DNA of 64,000 nt. Origin: Amycolatopsis orientalis DSM 40040 = KCTC 9412 (GTDB taxonomy: Bacteria; Actinomycetota; Actinomycetes; Mycobacteriales; Pseudonocardiaceae). Position 1 is the stretch's first letter. Each line of letters opens with the position of its first letter. Under the pieces are notes generated by a model that was not told the DNA's origin, searched no databases, and worked only from the letters and a program-made list of their open reading frames with translations. The stretch is taken from the NCBI RefSeq assembly GCF_000478275.1, contig NZ_ASJB01000080.1, positions 310,001-374,000 on the forward strand, written 5' to 3'. The translations under genes and the position numbers were made by a program. Below, one piece after another: positions 7,337 through 16,934 of this stretch.

Positions 7337-8974
7337 TCAGCTCAACCGGGCCTCGATGTCGGCCCGGAGCGCGGCCAGCCGGGCGTCCGCCGTGGCGCGC
7401 GCTTCGGCGAGGTCGCCCGTGACAGCCTGCTTCACCTGCAGGTACGCCTTCAGCTTCGGCTCGGTCCCGGACGGCCTGATCACGACGCGCACGCCGTCAC
7501 CGGTCAGTCGGAGGACGTCGGCGTCGGGCAGGAGGTCCTCCATCGTGACGTCGGTGCCGCCGATCGACGCGGGGGGAGCGGCACGCAGCCCGGCCATCAG
7601 CTTCTCCCGCACCGACAGATCGGTGACCCGCAGCGAGACCTGGTCCGTCACGTGCACCCCGTGCCGGACGGCCAGTTCGTCGAGGACGTCCAGCGGGCCG
7701 CGGCCCGCCGCGCGCAGCGAAGCGGTCAGCCCGGCGGCGAGCACGGCGGCGGAGATGCCGTCCTTGTCGCGCACGAAACCGGGGTTCACGCAGAGGCCGA
7801 GCGCCTCTTCGTAGGCGAACACCAGTCCCTCGCCCGCGCGGACCAGCCATTTGAACCCGGTCAGCGTCTCCGCGTAGCGCGCTCCGAACTCCTTCGCGAT
7901 CTCGCCGAGCATCGACGACGACACGATCGTCGTGGCCACCAGCGGATCGGCGTTGTCCACAGTGGACAGAACATGCCAGCCGAGCAGGACGCCGGTTTCG
8001 TCGCCCCGCAGCATCCGCCACGAACCGTCCCGCATCCGTACGCCCAGCGCGCAGCGGTCGGCGTCGGGGTCGAGCGCGATCGCCAGATCGGCGTCCACTT
8101 CGGACGCCAGTGCCAGCAGGAGATCCGTCGCGCCCGGTTCCTCCGGGTTCGGGAACGAGACCGTCGGGAAGTCCGGATCCGGCGTCGCCTGCTCGGTCAC
8201 CTGACGCAGATCGGTGAACCCGGCGCGTTCGAACGCCGCGCGCAGGGTCTCCGCCCCGACGCCGTGCAGCGCCGTCGCGGCGACCTTGACCTCGCGTTCC
8301 GGGCCGCGCGGGAGAAGCGCGACCTTGGCGAGGTAGGCGTCCAGGAGTTCGTCGCCCAGTACCTCGGCACCCGGCGCGCGCGGCACGCTGATCGCCGGGG
8401 CGGCGGCTTCGATGGCCTGCTCGATCTGGCCGTCCGACGGCGGGACGATCTGGCCGCCGGTCGCGTCGTAAAGCTTGTAACCGTTGTCGGCCGGGGGATT
8501 GTGCGACGCGGTGATCTGGATGCCCGCGACAGCGCCGAGTTCCAGTACGGCGAACGCGAGCACCGGCGTGGGGAGCGGCCCCGGCAGTACCTTCACCGCG
8601 AATCCGGCGGCCGTCAGCACCTCGGCGGCGGCCGCGGCGAAGGCCTCCGAACCGTGCCGCGCGTCGCGGCCGACCACCACGACGCCGCCCCCATGTCCTT
8701 GCGCGGTCAGCCAAGCGGCGACTCCGGCCGTCGTGCGGGTCACGACCGCCACGTTCATCCCGTTGGGGCCGGCGCGCACCGGACCGCGCAGCCCGGCGGT
8801 GCCGAACTCGAGCGGGCCCGCCATCCGGTCCGCGAGTTCGTCCGCCGCTTCGGCTTCGCCGCCCATCGCGCGGGCGAGGATGTTCTGCAGTTCGACGCGG
8901 GAGTCGTCGTCCGGATCGTCGGCGATCCAGCGGAACGCCTGATCCCTGAGAACCGGGGTCAAAGAAGTCGTCAC
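7337..8974 (-). CDS. pmmB: Phosphoglucomutase/phosphomannomutase family enzyme
   Basis: 545 residues, alpha-D-phosphohexomutase that interconverts sugar 1- and 6-phosphates. The phosphoserine loop is TASHNP (Ser157), the metal loop is DPDADR (about 298), the sugar-binding loop has GDETG and the phosphate-binding loop is RPSGTEPKLKAY near the C-terminus. Domain order and length are those of the family. The symbol is given by analogy with the M. tuberculosis neighbour of deoD; substrate preference (glucose, mannose or deoxyribose phosphate) is not shown by sequence. Runs into the flavodoxin gene 10 bases downstream. Confidence 0.9.
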   Translation of the reverse strand: MTTSLTPVLRDQAFRWIADDPDDDSRVELQNILARAMGGEAEAADELADRMAGPLEFGTAGLRGPVRAGPNGMNVAVVTRTTAGVAAWLTAQGHGGGVVVVGRDARHGSEAFAAAAAEVLTAAGFAVKVLPGPLPTPVLAFAVLELGAVAGIQITASHNPPADNGYKLYDATGGQIVPPSDGQIEQAIEAAAPAISVPRAPGAEVLGDELLDAYLAKVALLPRGPEREVKVAATALHGVGAETLRAAFERAGFTDLRQVTEQATPDPDFPTVSFPNPEEPGATDLLLALASEVDADLAIALDPDADRCALGVRMRDGSWRMLRGDETGVLLGWHVLSTVDNADPLVATTIVSSSMLGEIAKEFGARYAETLTGFKWLVRAGEGLVFAYEEALGLCVNPGFVRDKDGISAAVLAAGLTASLRAAGRGPLDVLDELAVRHGVHVTDQVSLRVTDLSVREKLMAGLRAAPPASIGGTDVTMEDLLPDADVLRLTGDGVRVVIRPSGTEPKLKAYLQVKQAVTGDLAEARATADARLAALRADIEARLS

Positions 8975-9003
8975 CGAGTCAGCCTACGGGTACGTTGGGG
9001 AGG

Positions 9004-10158
9004 GTGCGATTGATCTTCACTTCTCTGGTGAGTCATGGTCATCTCTATCCCCTACTACCGCTCGCCGTCGCCGCGCGCGACGCCGGGCACGACGTCCTGT
9101 TCGCCACGGGTGACGACATGCGTCCTGCCGTCGAAAAGGCGGGTCTGGCCGCGGAAAGCGCCGGATTCGGGATGCGTGAGGCGTTCGAATCGTTCTTCGG
9201 CCCGGACGCCCCGCCTCGTGACCCGAAGGCCCCGCCCGAGTCGTTTTATCCCGTTATCGGGCAGGTGTTCGGAAATGTCCTGCCCCGGCGGTTCGTCGCC
9301 GATCTGACGCCGTTGTTCGAACGGCACCGGCCGGATCTGGTCGTTTACGAATCCGGCAACGCGGGTGGCGCCATCGCCGCCCGGCTCGCCGGGATCCCCG
9401 CGATCGGGCACGGTTTCGGCCGCGTTTCGCCGGGCGAGGTCATGGACATCATCAACGACCGGCTCGTGGAGTACGCGAAGGAGATCGGGTTCGAAGGCGC
9501 CGAACCGCCTTTGTACGGGGACCCGGTCGTCGACATTTGCCCGGAATCAGTGCAGTCGCCCGATTTCCTGGCCGAGGCGAGCAGGATTCCGTTGCGTCCC
9601 GTCGGCTGGGCCGAGCCCGGCGACCTCCCGGCCGGTGTGCGGGGGCGCGACAAGAGCCGTCCGCTGGTCTACCTGACCCTCGGCACCGCTTTCGGTGACG
9701 AGGGCGTGCTGAAACAGGCCATCAGCGGCTTGGCTCGGCTCGAGGCGGACGTCGTGGTCGCCGCGGGCCCGACGGTGGATCCGGCGGGGCTGGGCGAAGT
9801 CCCGGGCAACGTGCGTGTCGAGGCATGGGTGCCGCAGGCCGATCTTCTGCCGCATGTCGATCTCGTGGTCCACCACGGTGGGAGCGGGACGACGCTGGGT
9901 GCTTTCGGCGCGGCCCTGCCCCAGCTGGTGCTTCCGCAGGGGGCGGATCAGTTCACGAACGCCGAAGCCGTTGTCGCGGCCGGAGTGGGCGGGCAGCTGA
10001 TCGGCCCGGAAGCCACGGGAGACGTCATTTTCGAGAAGGCGCGCGATCTGCTGGCCGACGACGACGTCCGCTCGGCGGCGCGGAAGCTGGCCGATGAGGT
10101 CGCCGCGATGCCGTCGCCCGCGGAGGTCGCCCAGCGGCTTCCCGACTACGCGGGCTGA
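9004..10158 (+). CDS. GT1-family glycosyltransferase (MGT-like)
   Basis: About 384 residues, GT-B fold. The N-terminal domain begins RLIFTSLVSHGHLYPLLPLA with the catalytic-type His in SHGH; the C-terminal nucleotide-sugar motif is WVPQADLLPHVDLVVHHGGSG followed by LPQGADQFTNAEAV. Such enzymes glycosylate small molecules such as macrolides, flavonoids or sterols. Start is uncertain: GTG 9004 gives the family's usual N-terminus, but GGGGAGG (8997-9003) is ideally spaced for TTG 9010; TTG 8995 is also in frame. No other secondary-metabolism genes surround it, so it is probably a lone detoxifying transferase. Confidence 0.85.
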   Translation: MRLIFTSLVSHGHLYPLLPLAVAARDAGHDVLFATGDDMRPAVEKAGLAAESAGFGMREAFESFFGPDAPPRDPKAPPESFYPVIGQVFGNVLPRRFVADLTPLFERHRPDLVVYESGNAGGAIAARLAGIPAIGHGFGRVSPGEVMDIINDRLVEYAKEIGFEGAEPPLYGDPVVDICPESVQSPDFLAEASRIPLRPVGWAEPGDLPAGVRGRDKSRPLVYLTLGTAFGDEGVLKQAISGLARLEADVVVAAGPTVDPAGLGEVPGNVRVEAWVPQADLLPHVDLVVHHGGSGTTLGAFGAALPQLVLPQGADQFTNAEAVVAAGVGGQLIGPEATGDVIFEKARDLLADDDVRSAARKLADEVAAMPSPAEVAQRLPDYAG

Positions 10159-10166
10159 CCTGACGG

Positions 10167-10216
10167 CTCGCGACGGGGATCGCGTTTAGCGGGCTAAACG
10201 CGATCCCCGTCGCGAG
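10167..10216. terminator. Palindromic repeat acting as bidirectional terminator
   Basis: Perfect 24-bp arms around a 2-base centre, with the GCGTTTAGC / GCTAAACGC core; CTGACCT / AGGTCAG extends the symmetry outside. It sits between the converging glycosyltransferase (stop 10158) and purine nucleoside phosphorylase (stop 10226). No T-run, so termination is inferred from stem strength and position. Confidence 0.75.
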
Positions 10217-10225
10217 CACCCGAGG

Positions 10226-11011
10226 TCAGGCGCGTGCGACGAGTTCCTTCAGCAGAGTCCCCATGCGCGTCGCCGACTGGCGGCCCGCTTCGAGGACCTC
10301 TTCGTGGTTCAGCGGTTCCCCGGTCATCCCGGCCGCCAGGTTGGTCACCAGCGAAAGCCCGAAGACCTCGACCCCGGCGGCGCGGGCGGCGATGGCCTCC
10401 AGCACGGTGGACATGCCGACGAGGTCGGCGCCGAGCGTCCGCAGCATCCGGATCTCCGCCGGAGTCTCGAAATGCGGTCCGGTGAGTCCCGCGTAGACGC
10501 CCTCTTCCAGCGACGGGTCGATGGTGCGGGCGATGTCGCGCAGCCGCTTCGAGTACAGGTCCGTCAGGTCGACGAAGTTCGCGCCGACGATCGGCGAGCG
10601 CGCGGTCAGGTTGAGGTGGTCGGAGATCAGCACCGGCTGCCCGACGCGGAAACCCTCACGCAGCCCGCCCGCGGCGTTGGTCAGCAGCACTGTCCGCGCG
10701 CCGGCCGCCGCGGCGGTGCGCACGTTGTGCACGACCGGGTCGATGCCCTTGCCCTCGTAGAAATGCGTGCGGCCCAGCAGGATCAGCGCACGCTTGTCGC
10801 CGACCTGGACCGACCGGACGGTTCCCCCGTGTCCCACCGCGCCCGGGGCGGCGAATCCGGGCAGTTCGCCCAGCGGGATCTCCGCCTGGGGCTCGCCGAT
10901 GACGTCCGCCGCCGGGCGCCAGCCCGAACCGAGCACGACGGCGATGTCGTGCTTCTCGACGCCGGTGCGCTCGGCGATGGCGGCGGCCGCCGCGACCTCG
11001 TTCTCACTCAT
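10226..11011 (-). CDS. deoD: Purine nucleoside phosphorylase
   Basis: 261 residues, trimeric-type purine nucleoside phosphorylase that splits (deoxy)inosine and guanosine to base and (deoxy)ribose 1-phosphate in purine salvage. Visible motifs: phosphate loop VVLGSGW (about 25-31), GRTHFYEG, TNAAGG, and the base/ribose site GPHFETPAEIRML and GMSTVLEAIAA. ATG 11011 overlaps the upstream ABA4-like gene's stop by four bases; the longer frame upstream merely shadows that gene. In M. tuberculosis deoD lies beside pmmB, as it nearly does here. The symbol follows that annotation (punA would be equally valid). Confidence 0.92.
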   Translation of the reverse strand: MSENEVAAAAAIAERTGVEKHDIAVVLGSGWRPAADVIGEPQAEIPLGELPGFAAPGAVGHGGTVRSVQVGDKRALILLGRTHFYEGKGIDPVVHNVRTAAAAGARTVLLTNAAGGLREGFRVGQPVLISDHLNLTARSPIVGANFVDLTDLYSKRLRDIARTIDPSLEEGVYAGLTGPHFETPAEIRMLRTLGADLVGMSTVLEAIAARAAGVEVFGLSLVTNLAAGMTGEPLNHEEVLEAGRQSATRMGTLLKELVARA

Positions 11012-11436
11012 GCCGACGAGCGTATCCGGACACTTCGCACGAGCAGGAACGCCACCAGCCCGAACGGGGACAGGAAGATCGTGAGTGCCAGGATCGGGCC
11101 CGTCACCAGCGGGTGGATCCGGTGCTCGCGGGACTCGAAGTACATCCATCGCGCGATGAACAGGTCGAAGGCGACCAGATGGGCCCAGATCGCGGCGGCC
11201 CCGTACGGCGAGCCGGTGAACGCGCTGAGCACGTCCAGGTCCGGTCGCCGCACCGCCGTCCACAGTTCGCCGAGATGCGGGATGGCGAGGGCGAAGTACG
11301 GCACGAGCGGCAGCAGCGGCACCCACGGCGAGGACATGATCCGGCGCGTCCAGGACCAGCCCGGCAGGAAGATCATCAGCAGCCAGAACGGCGTCGCGAT
11401 CGGGAACGTCCAGGTGAACAGCGTCTCGACGCTCAT
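11008..11436 (-). CDS. ABA4-like (DUF4281) membrane protein
   Basis: 142 residues with four membrane helices (about 8-27, 40-58, 75-95 and 110-132). The pattern PFWLLMIFLPGW, then AHLVAFDLFIARWMYFES and HPLVTGPILALTIFLSPFGL matches the ABA4-like family, named after a plant neoxanthin-synthesis protein; the bacterial role is unknown. Its 5' end overlaps the upstream membrane-protein gene by four bases and its 3' end overlaps deoD by four, so three cistrons are coupled. Confidence 0.82.
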   Translation of the reverse strand: MSVETLFTWTFPIATPFWLLMIFLPGWSWTRRIMSSPWVPLLPLVPYFALAIPHLGELWTAVRRPDLDVLSAFTGSPYGAAAIWAHLVAFDLFIARWMYFESREHRIHPLVTGPILALTIFLSPFGLVAFLLVRSVRIRSSA

Positions 11437-12407
11437 CGGAGGGACCTCGCCAGCTCCCGGTCCCTCGACGGCCGCCCGATCGCGATTAGCCCGCTAACCG
11501 CGACGGCGGCCACGAGCAGGGCGAACGCGGTCAAGGTGAGGCCGTCGGGGGCGACGATCGACTGGCCGCGCAGGGCCTGCCAGGTGAGCAGCGCGAGCAG
11601 GCCCGCGTAGCCGGCGCCGGCGATCAGCACCAGGCGAGTCCGGAGGACGCCGTCGCGAAGACGCGGGTAGCGCGCGGCCAGGACGCCGAGGGCGAGCGCG
11701 AGCAGCGGAAGTACCTGAAGGGCGTGCAGACCGATGAAGTGCGGGATCCGCAGATCGCCGCCGACCGTGCTCCAGCCGAGGATCGGCAGGCCGGGGCCGC
11801 CGTCCGGGAGTCCGACGGTGTGCGCGCCGATCATCGCCGAGGTCCCGGTCGCCTCGAACGCGGCCCGCTGGTCGGGGGTGGGGCCGCTCATCAGCGTCGC
11901 CAGCGAGATCCCGGCCATGCCGAGGACCGCGCCGATCCGGGCCGCCCACGCCGTCGCGCGGTCCGGGATCCGGGTGAACAGGACGGCGATCGTGAGCACG
12001 AGGTTGATCACCCACAGCGTCGCGATCATCACCCCCATGATCTGGAAGATCGAGGCGTCCAGCGGCGTCGCGTTGTTGAAGTGGCTCGCCCGGACCCGAA
12101 CGGCCTGGAACACCATCAGCACGTACTCGCCCGCGAAGATCACGACGAGCAGGTTGGTGAGCCAGCCCGCGGTCCGCCGGAACCGCGGGAGCAGCGAAGT
12201 GAGCCAGCTCCAGGTGAAGAAGTACAGCGCGCCGGAGACGGCGAATTTGAACGGTTTCGCCCAGATCGGCGCGCCTTGCAACGTCCGCTGGTCGACCACC
12301 AGCAGCAGCACGCACAGCACGGTGATCCCGGCGAGAAGTTGCGCGAACCGATAGGACGGCCGGTGCCAGGTGCGGGTTCTCTCGCGGAGATCGGTCAAGA
12401 TGGTCAC
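11433..12407 (-). CDS. Multi-pass integral membrane protein, unknown function
   Basis: 324 residues with about eight membrane helices and no motif that I can name; a soluble loop follows MSGPTPDQRAAFEATGTSAMIGAHTVGLPDGGPG (written here as the stretch beginning SGPTPDQ). GTG 12407 is chosen because GGGAGG lies 5 bases upstream; a 19-residue extension to ATG 12464 would run through a palindrome that looks regulatory. First gene of the coupled set with the ABA4-like protein and deoD, divergent from a MerR regulator. Its last 25 codons overlap a degenerate copy of the GCGTTTAGC repeat (11479-11507). Confidence 0.7.
   Translation of the reverse strand: MTILTDLRERTRTWHRPSYRFAQLLAGITVLCVLLLVVDQRTLQGAPIWAKPFKFAVSGALYFFTWSWLTSLLPRFRRTAGWLTNLLVVIFAGEYVLMVFQAVRVRASHFNNATPLDASIFQIMGVMIATLWVINLVLTIAVLFTRIPDRATAWAARIGAVLGMAGISLATLMSGPTPDQRAAFEATGTSAMIGAHTVGLPDGGPGLPILGWSTVGGDLRIPHFIGLHALQVLPLLALALGVLAARYPRLRDGVLRTRLVLIAGAGYAGLLALLTWQALRGQSIVAPDGLTLTAFALLVAAVAVSGLIAIGRPSRDRELARSLR
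11479..11507. repeat. Degenerate GCGTTTAGC-family palindrome inside a coding region
   Basis: GCGATTAGCCCGCTAACCGC with flanking CGATC/GACGG resembles the intergenic palindrome at 10167 and 33651. Here it is translated as part of VAVSGLIAIGR near the C-terminus of the membrane protein at 11433-12407. Confidence 0.6.
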
Positions 12408-12421
12408 GGGTTCCTCCCAGA

Positions 12422-12464
12422 ATGGATAGTGATGCTCTCCGTTATGGGAAGTTAAACTATCCAT
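12422..12464. promoter_or_regulatory. Inverted repeat in divergent promoter region
   Basis: ATGGATAG (12422-12429) and CTATCCAT (12457-12464) are perfect inverted arms 27 bases apart, between the membrane-protein operon (start 12407) and the MerR gene (start 12521). A binding site for the neighbouring MerR protein is plausible but not shown. Confidence 0.4.
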
Positions 12465-12520
12465 CCTGAGAAGTCTTCAGGGTTGTCCCTGAACCGTCCC
12501 CGAGATCGGAGCGACCACGC

Positions 12521-13168
12521 GTGCGGATGGCGGAACTGAGCGAGAGGGCCGGAGTCCCGGTCGCCACGATCAAGTACTACCTGCGGGAAGGGCTGGTCCC
12601 GCCGGGGGAACGGACGAGCCCCAACCAGGCCAAGTACGACGACGGGCACGTTCAGCGGATCAAACTGATCAGGGCGCTGATGGACGTCGGCGGCCTGTCG
12701 CTCGCGACGGTCGGCGAGGTGCTCTCCGCGGTCGACGCCGGGAACGCGAGTCCCCACCGCATCCTCGGCCTCGCCCAGGAGGGCATCACCGCGTCCCGGC
12801 AGACCGTCGACGACGAAAGCCGTGACTGGGCGCTCGCCACGATCCGCGACCTCGCCGGGCGCCGGGGCTGGCCCTGCAAGGACGACGACGATCCGATCAT
12901 CCAGGCCCTGGTCGGCGTCCTGTGCGCGATCCGGGACGTCGGGCACGGCTGGTACCTCGACAAACTCGACGACTACGCCGAGATCGCCGACCGGACCGCC
13001 GACCTGGACCTCGAAGGCATCGCCGGGGTCGAGTCGCTGGAGCGGATCATCGAGATCGCCGTCGTCGAGACCGTGCTCGGCGACAGGCTGCTTTCGGTGC
13101 TGCGGCGGCTGGCGCAGCAGCGGGCCTCGAAGGCGTACTTCGCCCGGCTAGCCGTCGACGACGAGTGA
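12521..13168 (+). CDS. MerR-family transcriptional regulator
   Basis: 215 residues. The N-terminal winged helix (1-70: MAELSERAGVPVATIKYYLR) is typical of MerR proteins, followed by a dimerisation helix and a 130-residue C-terminal domain with no cysteine cluster, so an organic ligand rather than a metal is likely. GTG 12521 has GGAG 9 bases upstream; ATG 12527 is an alternative. Divergent from the membrane-protein/ABA4/deoD operon, which is its likely target. Its last 21 bases overlap the end of the kinase gene on the other strand. Confidence 0.85.
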   Translation: MRMAELSERAGVPVATIKYYLREGLVPPGERTSPNQAKYDDGHVQRIKLIRALMDVGGLSLATVGEVLSAVDAGNASPHRILGLAQEGITASRQTVDDESRDWALATIRDLAGRRGWPCKDDDDPIIQALVGVLCAIRDVGHGWYLDKLDDYAEIADRTADLDLEGIAGVESLERIIEIAVVETVLGDRLLSVLRRLAQQRASKAYFARLAVDDE

Positions 13169-14935
13169 CTGCGCGACCGGCTCGAAGATCGCCGTCCTAG
13201 CGGACGTCTCCTGCTCGATCGGCGAGGTCACCGACAGGATCCACAGATCCGTGCCCCCGCCGAACAGGTCCATGAACGTCGTGCGCGTGATGCTCTCGTT
13301 CGAGGAGTCCCTGGTCGCGGCGGAGCGCTCGGTCGTCCGGTAGACGTACCGCATGCTGTTGTCGCCCCGGCCGGGCACGGCTACCGGTCCGCCGATGGGC
13401 GAGATCTCCGGATGCTGGGTCTTGAGCCAGCTGAAGTAGGCGGGCGGCGGGCTGTCGGACAGGAAACCGCCGAGCCGCTCGACCCGGATGACCTGGCGGC
13501 CGTCGGGGGAGACGTACTGGACCACCGTGCTCGCCAGGCCCTTGGTGACGTGCGGCGCGACGAACTTCTTCCAGCCCTCCGGCACGCCGATGCTGAACCG
13601 GCCGCCTTTGACGCCGTTCACGATGCTGGCGTCGCCCTGCTGCGTGATCAGCTTCGGTGGCTGCTGGGGAACGATCGTGTCGCCCTCCTCCAGCGCGGCC
13701 GGTGGCCGCAGGTCCTCTCCGCCGACGGTCCTGGCCAGGACGAACCCGCCCGCCGCCGCCAGCAGGAAGACGACGATCGACGCGAACGCCAGTACCACCG
13801 TGGCCACCGTCGACCGGCCCGGCGGCCGCGGCGCCGTCGGCGTGACCGTCGGCATCGGCGCGAGTTCGGCAGGCGGTTCCGGGGCGCGGGGAGCCGTCGC
13901 CGGCTCGGGCGGGCGCAGGAACGGCAGTGGCCCGGGATCGGCGGCCAGTTCGGAACTCGTGCCCTCCGACGGCTTCTCGGGGGCGACGGTCTTGATCACC
14001 TGGGTGTCGGTCGCGTCCAGATGCGCGGTGGTCTTCTTGCCGTCGGGCGTGTGGAACAGCTCGGCCGGGAAGAGGTCGATCAACGTCTTGGCCTGCAACG
14101 GGTACAGGCGGCGCCGCACCTCGCGCAGGGTGATCCGCTTCGACGGCTCCTTCTTCATGAGCGCGCCGATGACGTCGGACAGCGGACCGGGGCCGGGCTT
14201 CGGCACCTTCCCGTTGACGACCTTGCCGACGGTTTCGAGCGGGTCGCCGTCGGCGTCGTAGGGGGGCGAGCCCTCGACGGCGGCGAACAGCGTCGCGCCG
14301 AGGCCCCACAGGTCGGCGGCGGGCACGACGGCGCCGCCGGAGGCGACTTCGGGCGCGATGTACGCGGGTGAGCCCAGCATCATCCCGGTGCGGGTCATGG
14401 TGGCTTCGGAGACGTTGCGGGCGATCCCGAAGTCGGTGAGCTTGATCCGGCCGTCCCCGGCGACCAGGACGTTCCCCGGTTTCACGTCACGGTGGGTGAT
14501 CCCGGCGGCGTGCGCGGCCTCGAGCGCGGAGGCCACCGCGATGCCGACCGCCGCCGCCTGCTCGACCGTCAGCGGCCCGTGGTCGCGCAGGATGTGCGCG
14601 AGGCTGCGCGACGGCAGCAGCTCCATGACCACGAAGGGTTCGTCGTTCTCCCGCGCCACGTCGTGCAGGATGATCACGTTCGGGTGACTCAGGACGGCGA
14701 TCGCGCGGGCTTCGCGCAGGGTCCGTTCGCGGAGTTCGTCGGCCTGCGAGGTCGGGACGCCGGGCGGGAGCCGCACTTCCTTGACCGCGACCGGGCGGTG
14801 CAGGAACTCGTCGTAGGCCGACCAGACCGTCCCCATCGACCCTGATCCGATGACCGAGCGCAACCGATATCGCCCGGCGACGACACGCTTCTCTTCGCCG
14901 GGGCTCTCGCTGGACTCGGGGGTGTCGGACGGCAC
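13148..14935 (-). CDS. Transmembrane serine/threonine protein kinase
   Basis: About 595 residues. Cytosolic Hanks-type kinase at 20-285: glycine loop GSGSMG (30-35), catalytic Lys52 (VAVKEV), HRDVKPGN (148-155), DFG (168-170), APE (194-196) and activation-loop Thr residues for autophosphorylation. A Pro/Ala-rich linker leads to one membrane helix (376-401) and an extracellular domain of about 195 residues without PASTA repeats, which contains GRFSIGVPEGWKKF and a Y/R-rich end. The outside domain probably senses a ligand. GTG 14935 gives the usual N-terminus; a 23-residue extension to 15004 is possible. Divergent from mutA. Confidence 0.9.
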   Translation of the reverse strand: MPSDTPESSESPGEEKRVVAGRYRLRSVIGSGSMGTVWSAYDEFLHRPVAVKEVRLPPGVPTSQADELRERTLREARAIAVLSHPNVIILHDVARENDEPFVVMELLPSRSLAHILRDHGPLTVEQAAAVGIAVASALEAAHAAGITHRDVKPGNVLVAGDGRIKLTDFGIARNVSEATMTRTGMMLGSPAYIAPEVASGGAVVPAADLWGLGATLFAAVEGSPPYDADGDPLETVGKVVNGKVPKPGPGPLSDVIGALMKKEPSKRITLREVRRRLYPLQAKTLIDLFPAELFHTPDGKKTTAHLDATDTQVIKTVAPEKPSEGTSSELAADPGPLPFLRPPEPATAPRAPEPPAELAPMPTVTPTAPRPPGRSTVATVVLAFASIVVFLLAAAGGFVLARTVGGEDLRPPAALEEGDTIVPQQPPKLITQQGDASIVNGVKGGRFSIGVPEGWKKFVAPHVTKGLASTVVQYVSPDGRQVIRVERLGGFLSDSPPPAYFSWLKTQHPEISPIGGPVAVPGRGDNSMRYVYRTTERSAATRDSSNESITRTTFMDLFGGGTDLWILSVTSPIEQETSARTAIFEPVAQSLVVDG

Positions 14936-15063
14936 GGCCCCAATTGTGTCGTATGCCCCCGTGGCGGGCTTATGCGCCGTGCCCTGGCGGAGTGAACCGG
15001 CCACCCCTTGGCGCGACTAGCGTCACAGGTAGGGGCTGTTAGGGGCCGTTAGCATCGTGGGTT

Positions 15064-16934
15064 ATGACGGAAGTGGCCGGAACGGAGTCAGTGCCGACCC
15101 CAGCTGAGCCCGCTGAGCCCGACGACCTGGTCCTCGCGGCGGAGTTCCCGGAAGCGAGCCGGGAGCAGTGGCGGGAGCTCGTCGCCGGGGTGCTGCGCAA
15201 GAGCGGCGCGATCGACGAGGCCTTCGAAGGGCTGCCCGAAAGCAAGCTGGTCACCCGAACCTATGACGGCTTGGAGATCCAGCCGCTCTACACGGCCGAA
15301 GACACGGTCGAGGGAACCGGCTTCCCGGGTCTTCCGCCGTTCGTGAGAAGCGCCCGTCCCGAAGGCGCGGTGACGACGGGATGGGACATCCGCGCCCGCT
15401 ACGCCCGCCGCGACGCCAAGGTCGTCAACACCGCGATCCTCGCCGACCTCGAAGGCGGCGTCAGCTCGATCTGGCTGCGGGCGGGTGCGGGCGGGGTGCC
15501 CGTCGCCGACCTGGCCGACGCGCTGAACGAGGTCTACGTCGACCTCGCGCCCGTCATCCTCGACGCGGGCGACGAATACGAAGCCGCGGCCACCGAGTTG
15601 TTCGAGCTGTTCGCGGAACGCGAGATCCCGGCGAGCGCGGTCACCGCGACCCTCGGTGCCGACCCGATCGGCCTGACCGCGCGCACCGGTTCGGCGCATC
15701 CGCTCGCCCCCGCCGCCCAGCTGGCGGCCCGGGTCGCGAAGAGCCACCCGAAGGTGCGGACGATCGTCGCCGACGGCCTGCCGTTCCACGAGGCGGGCGG
15801 TTCGGACGCGCAGGAACTCGGCGCGACCATCGCCGCGGGAGTCGCGTATCTGCGGGCGCTGACCGAAGCGGGCCTGGACGTCGACACCGCGGCCGGGCAA
15901 CTCGAGTTCCGGCTCGCCGCCACGGCCGACCAGTTCCTCACGATCGCCAAGTTCCGCGCCGCGCGGCGCCTGTGGGCCCGGGTCACCGAGGTCTCCGGCG
16001 GCCGGGGTTCCGGTATGCGGCAGCACGCGGTCACCTCGCCCGCGATGCTGACCCAGCGCGACCCGTGGGTGAACATGCTGCGCACGACGGTCGCCTGTTT
16101 CGGCGCCGGGGTCGGCGGCGCGGACGCGATCACCGTGCTCCCGTTCGACGCCGCGATCGGCCAGCCGGACGCGTTCTCCGCGCGGATCGCGCGCAACACG
16201 CACGCCGTCCTGCTGGAGGAGTCCAAACTCGCCGGGGTCATCGACCCGGCCGGTGGCTCCTGGTACGTCGAGAACCTCACCGACGAGCTGGCCAAGGCCG
16301 CCTGGCGCGAGTTCACCGCCATCGAAGCGGCGGGCGGGATCGAGGCCGAACTGGCCTCGGGCGCGCTCGCGGGACGGCTCGCGGAGACCTGGGAGAAGCG
16401 GTCGAAACGGCTCGCGACCCGGCGCGATCCGATCACCGGCGTGAGCGAATTCCCCAACCTGACGGAGAAAGCGGTCGTTCGTGACCCGGTCGAAGACCTC
16501 CCGGACGGCGGCCTGCCCCGGCATCGGTACGCGGAGGCCTTCGAAGCCCTGCGGGACCGCGCGGACGCGCATCCCAGCCGTCCCCGGGTCTTCCTCGCCA
16601 CCCTCGGCCCGGTCGCGGCGCACACCGCGCGGGCGAGTTTCGCGGCGAACCTCTTCCAGGCCGGCGGGATCGAAGCCGTCAACCCCGGTGCGCCCGAGGA
16701 CGTCGTCGCGGAATTCCGCGCCAGCGGAACGAAGGTCGCCTGCCTCTGCGGAAGCAACACCTCCTACGCCGAAGAAGCCGACAGCGTCGCGAAGGCGTTG
16801 AAGGAAGCGGGCGCCACGTCGGTGCTTCTCGCCGGGAAGCCCGGCGACCACCCGGACGTCACGGGCTACCTCTACACGGGCTGCGACGCCTTGGAAATCC
16901 TGACCGGCACGCTGAACGAGCTCGGAGTGCAGTG

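Noticed and set aside
12408..12464. Longer N-terminus for the membrane protein starting at ATG 12464
   Set aside because: It crosses an inverted repeat likely to be regulatory, adds a non-hydrophobic His-rich segment, and GTG 12407 has a clear GGGAGG.
8995..15004. Secondary-metabolite gene cluster (glycosyltransferase, regulators, membrane proteins)
   Set aside because: No synthase, sugar-nucleotide or tailoring genes accompany the glycosyltransferase; neighbours are core metabolism.
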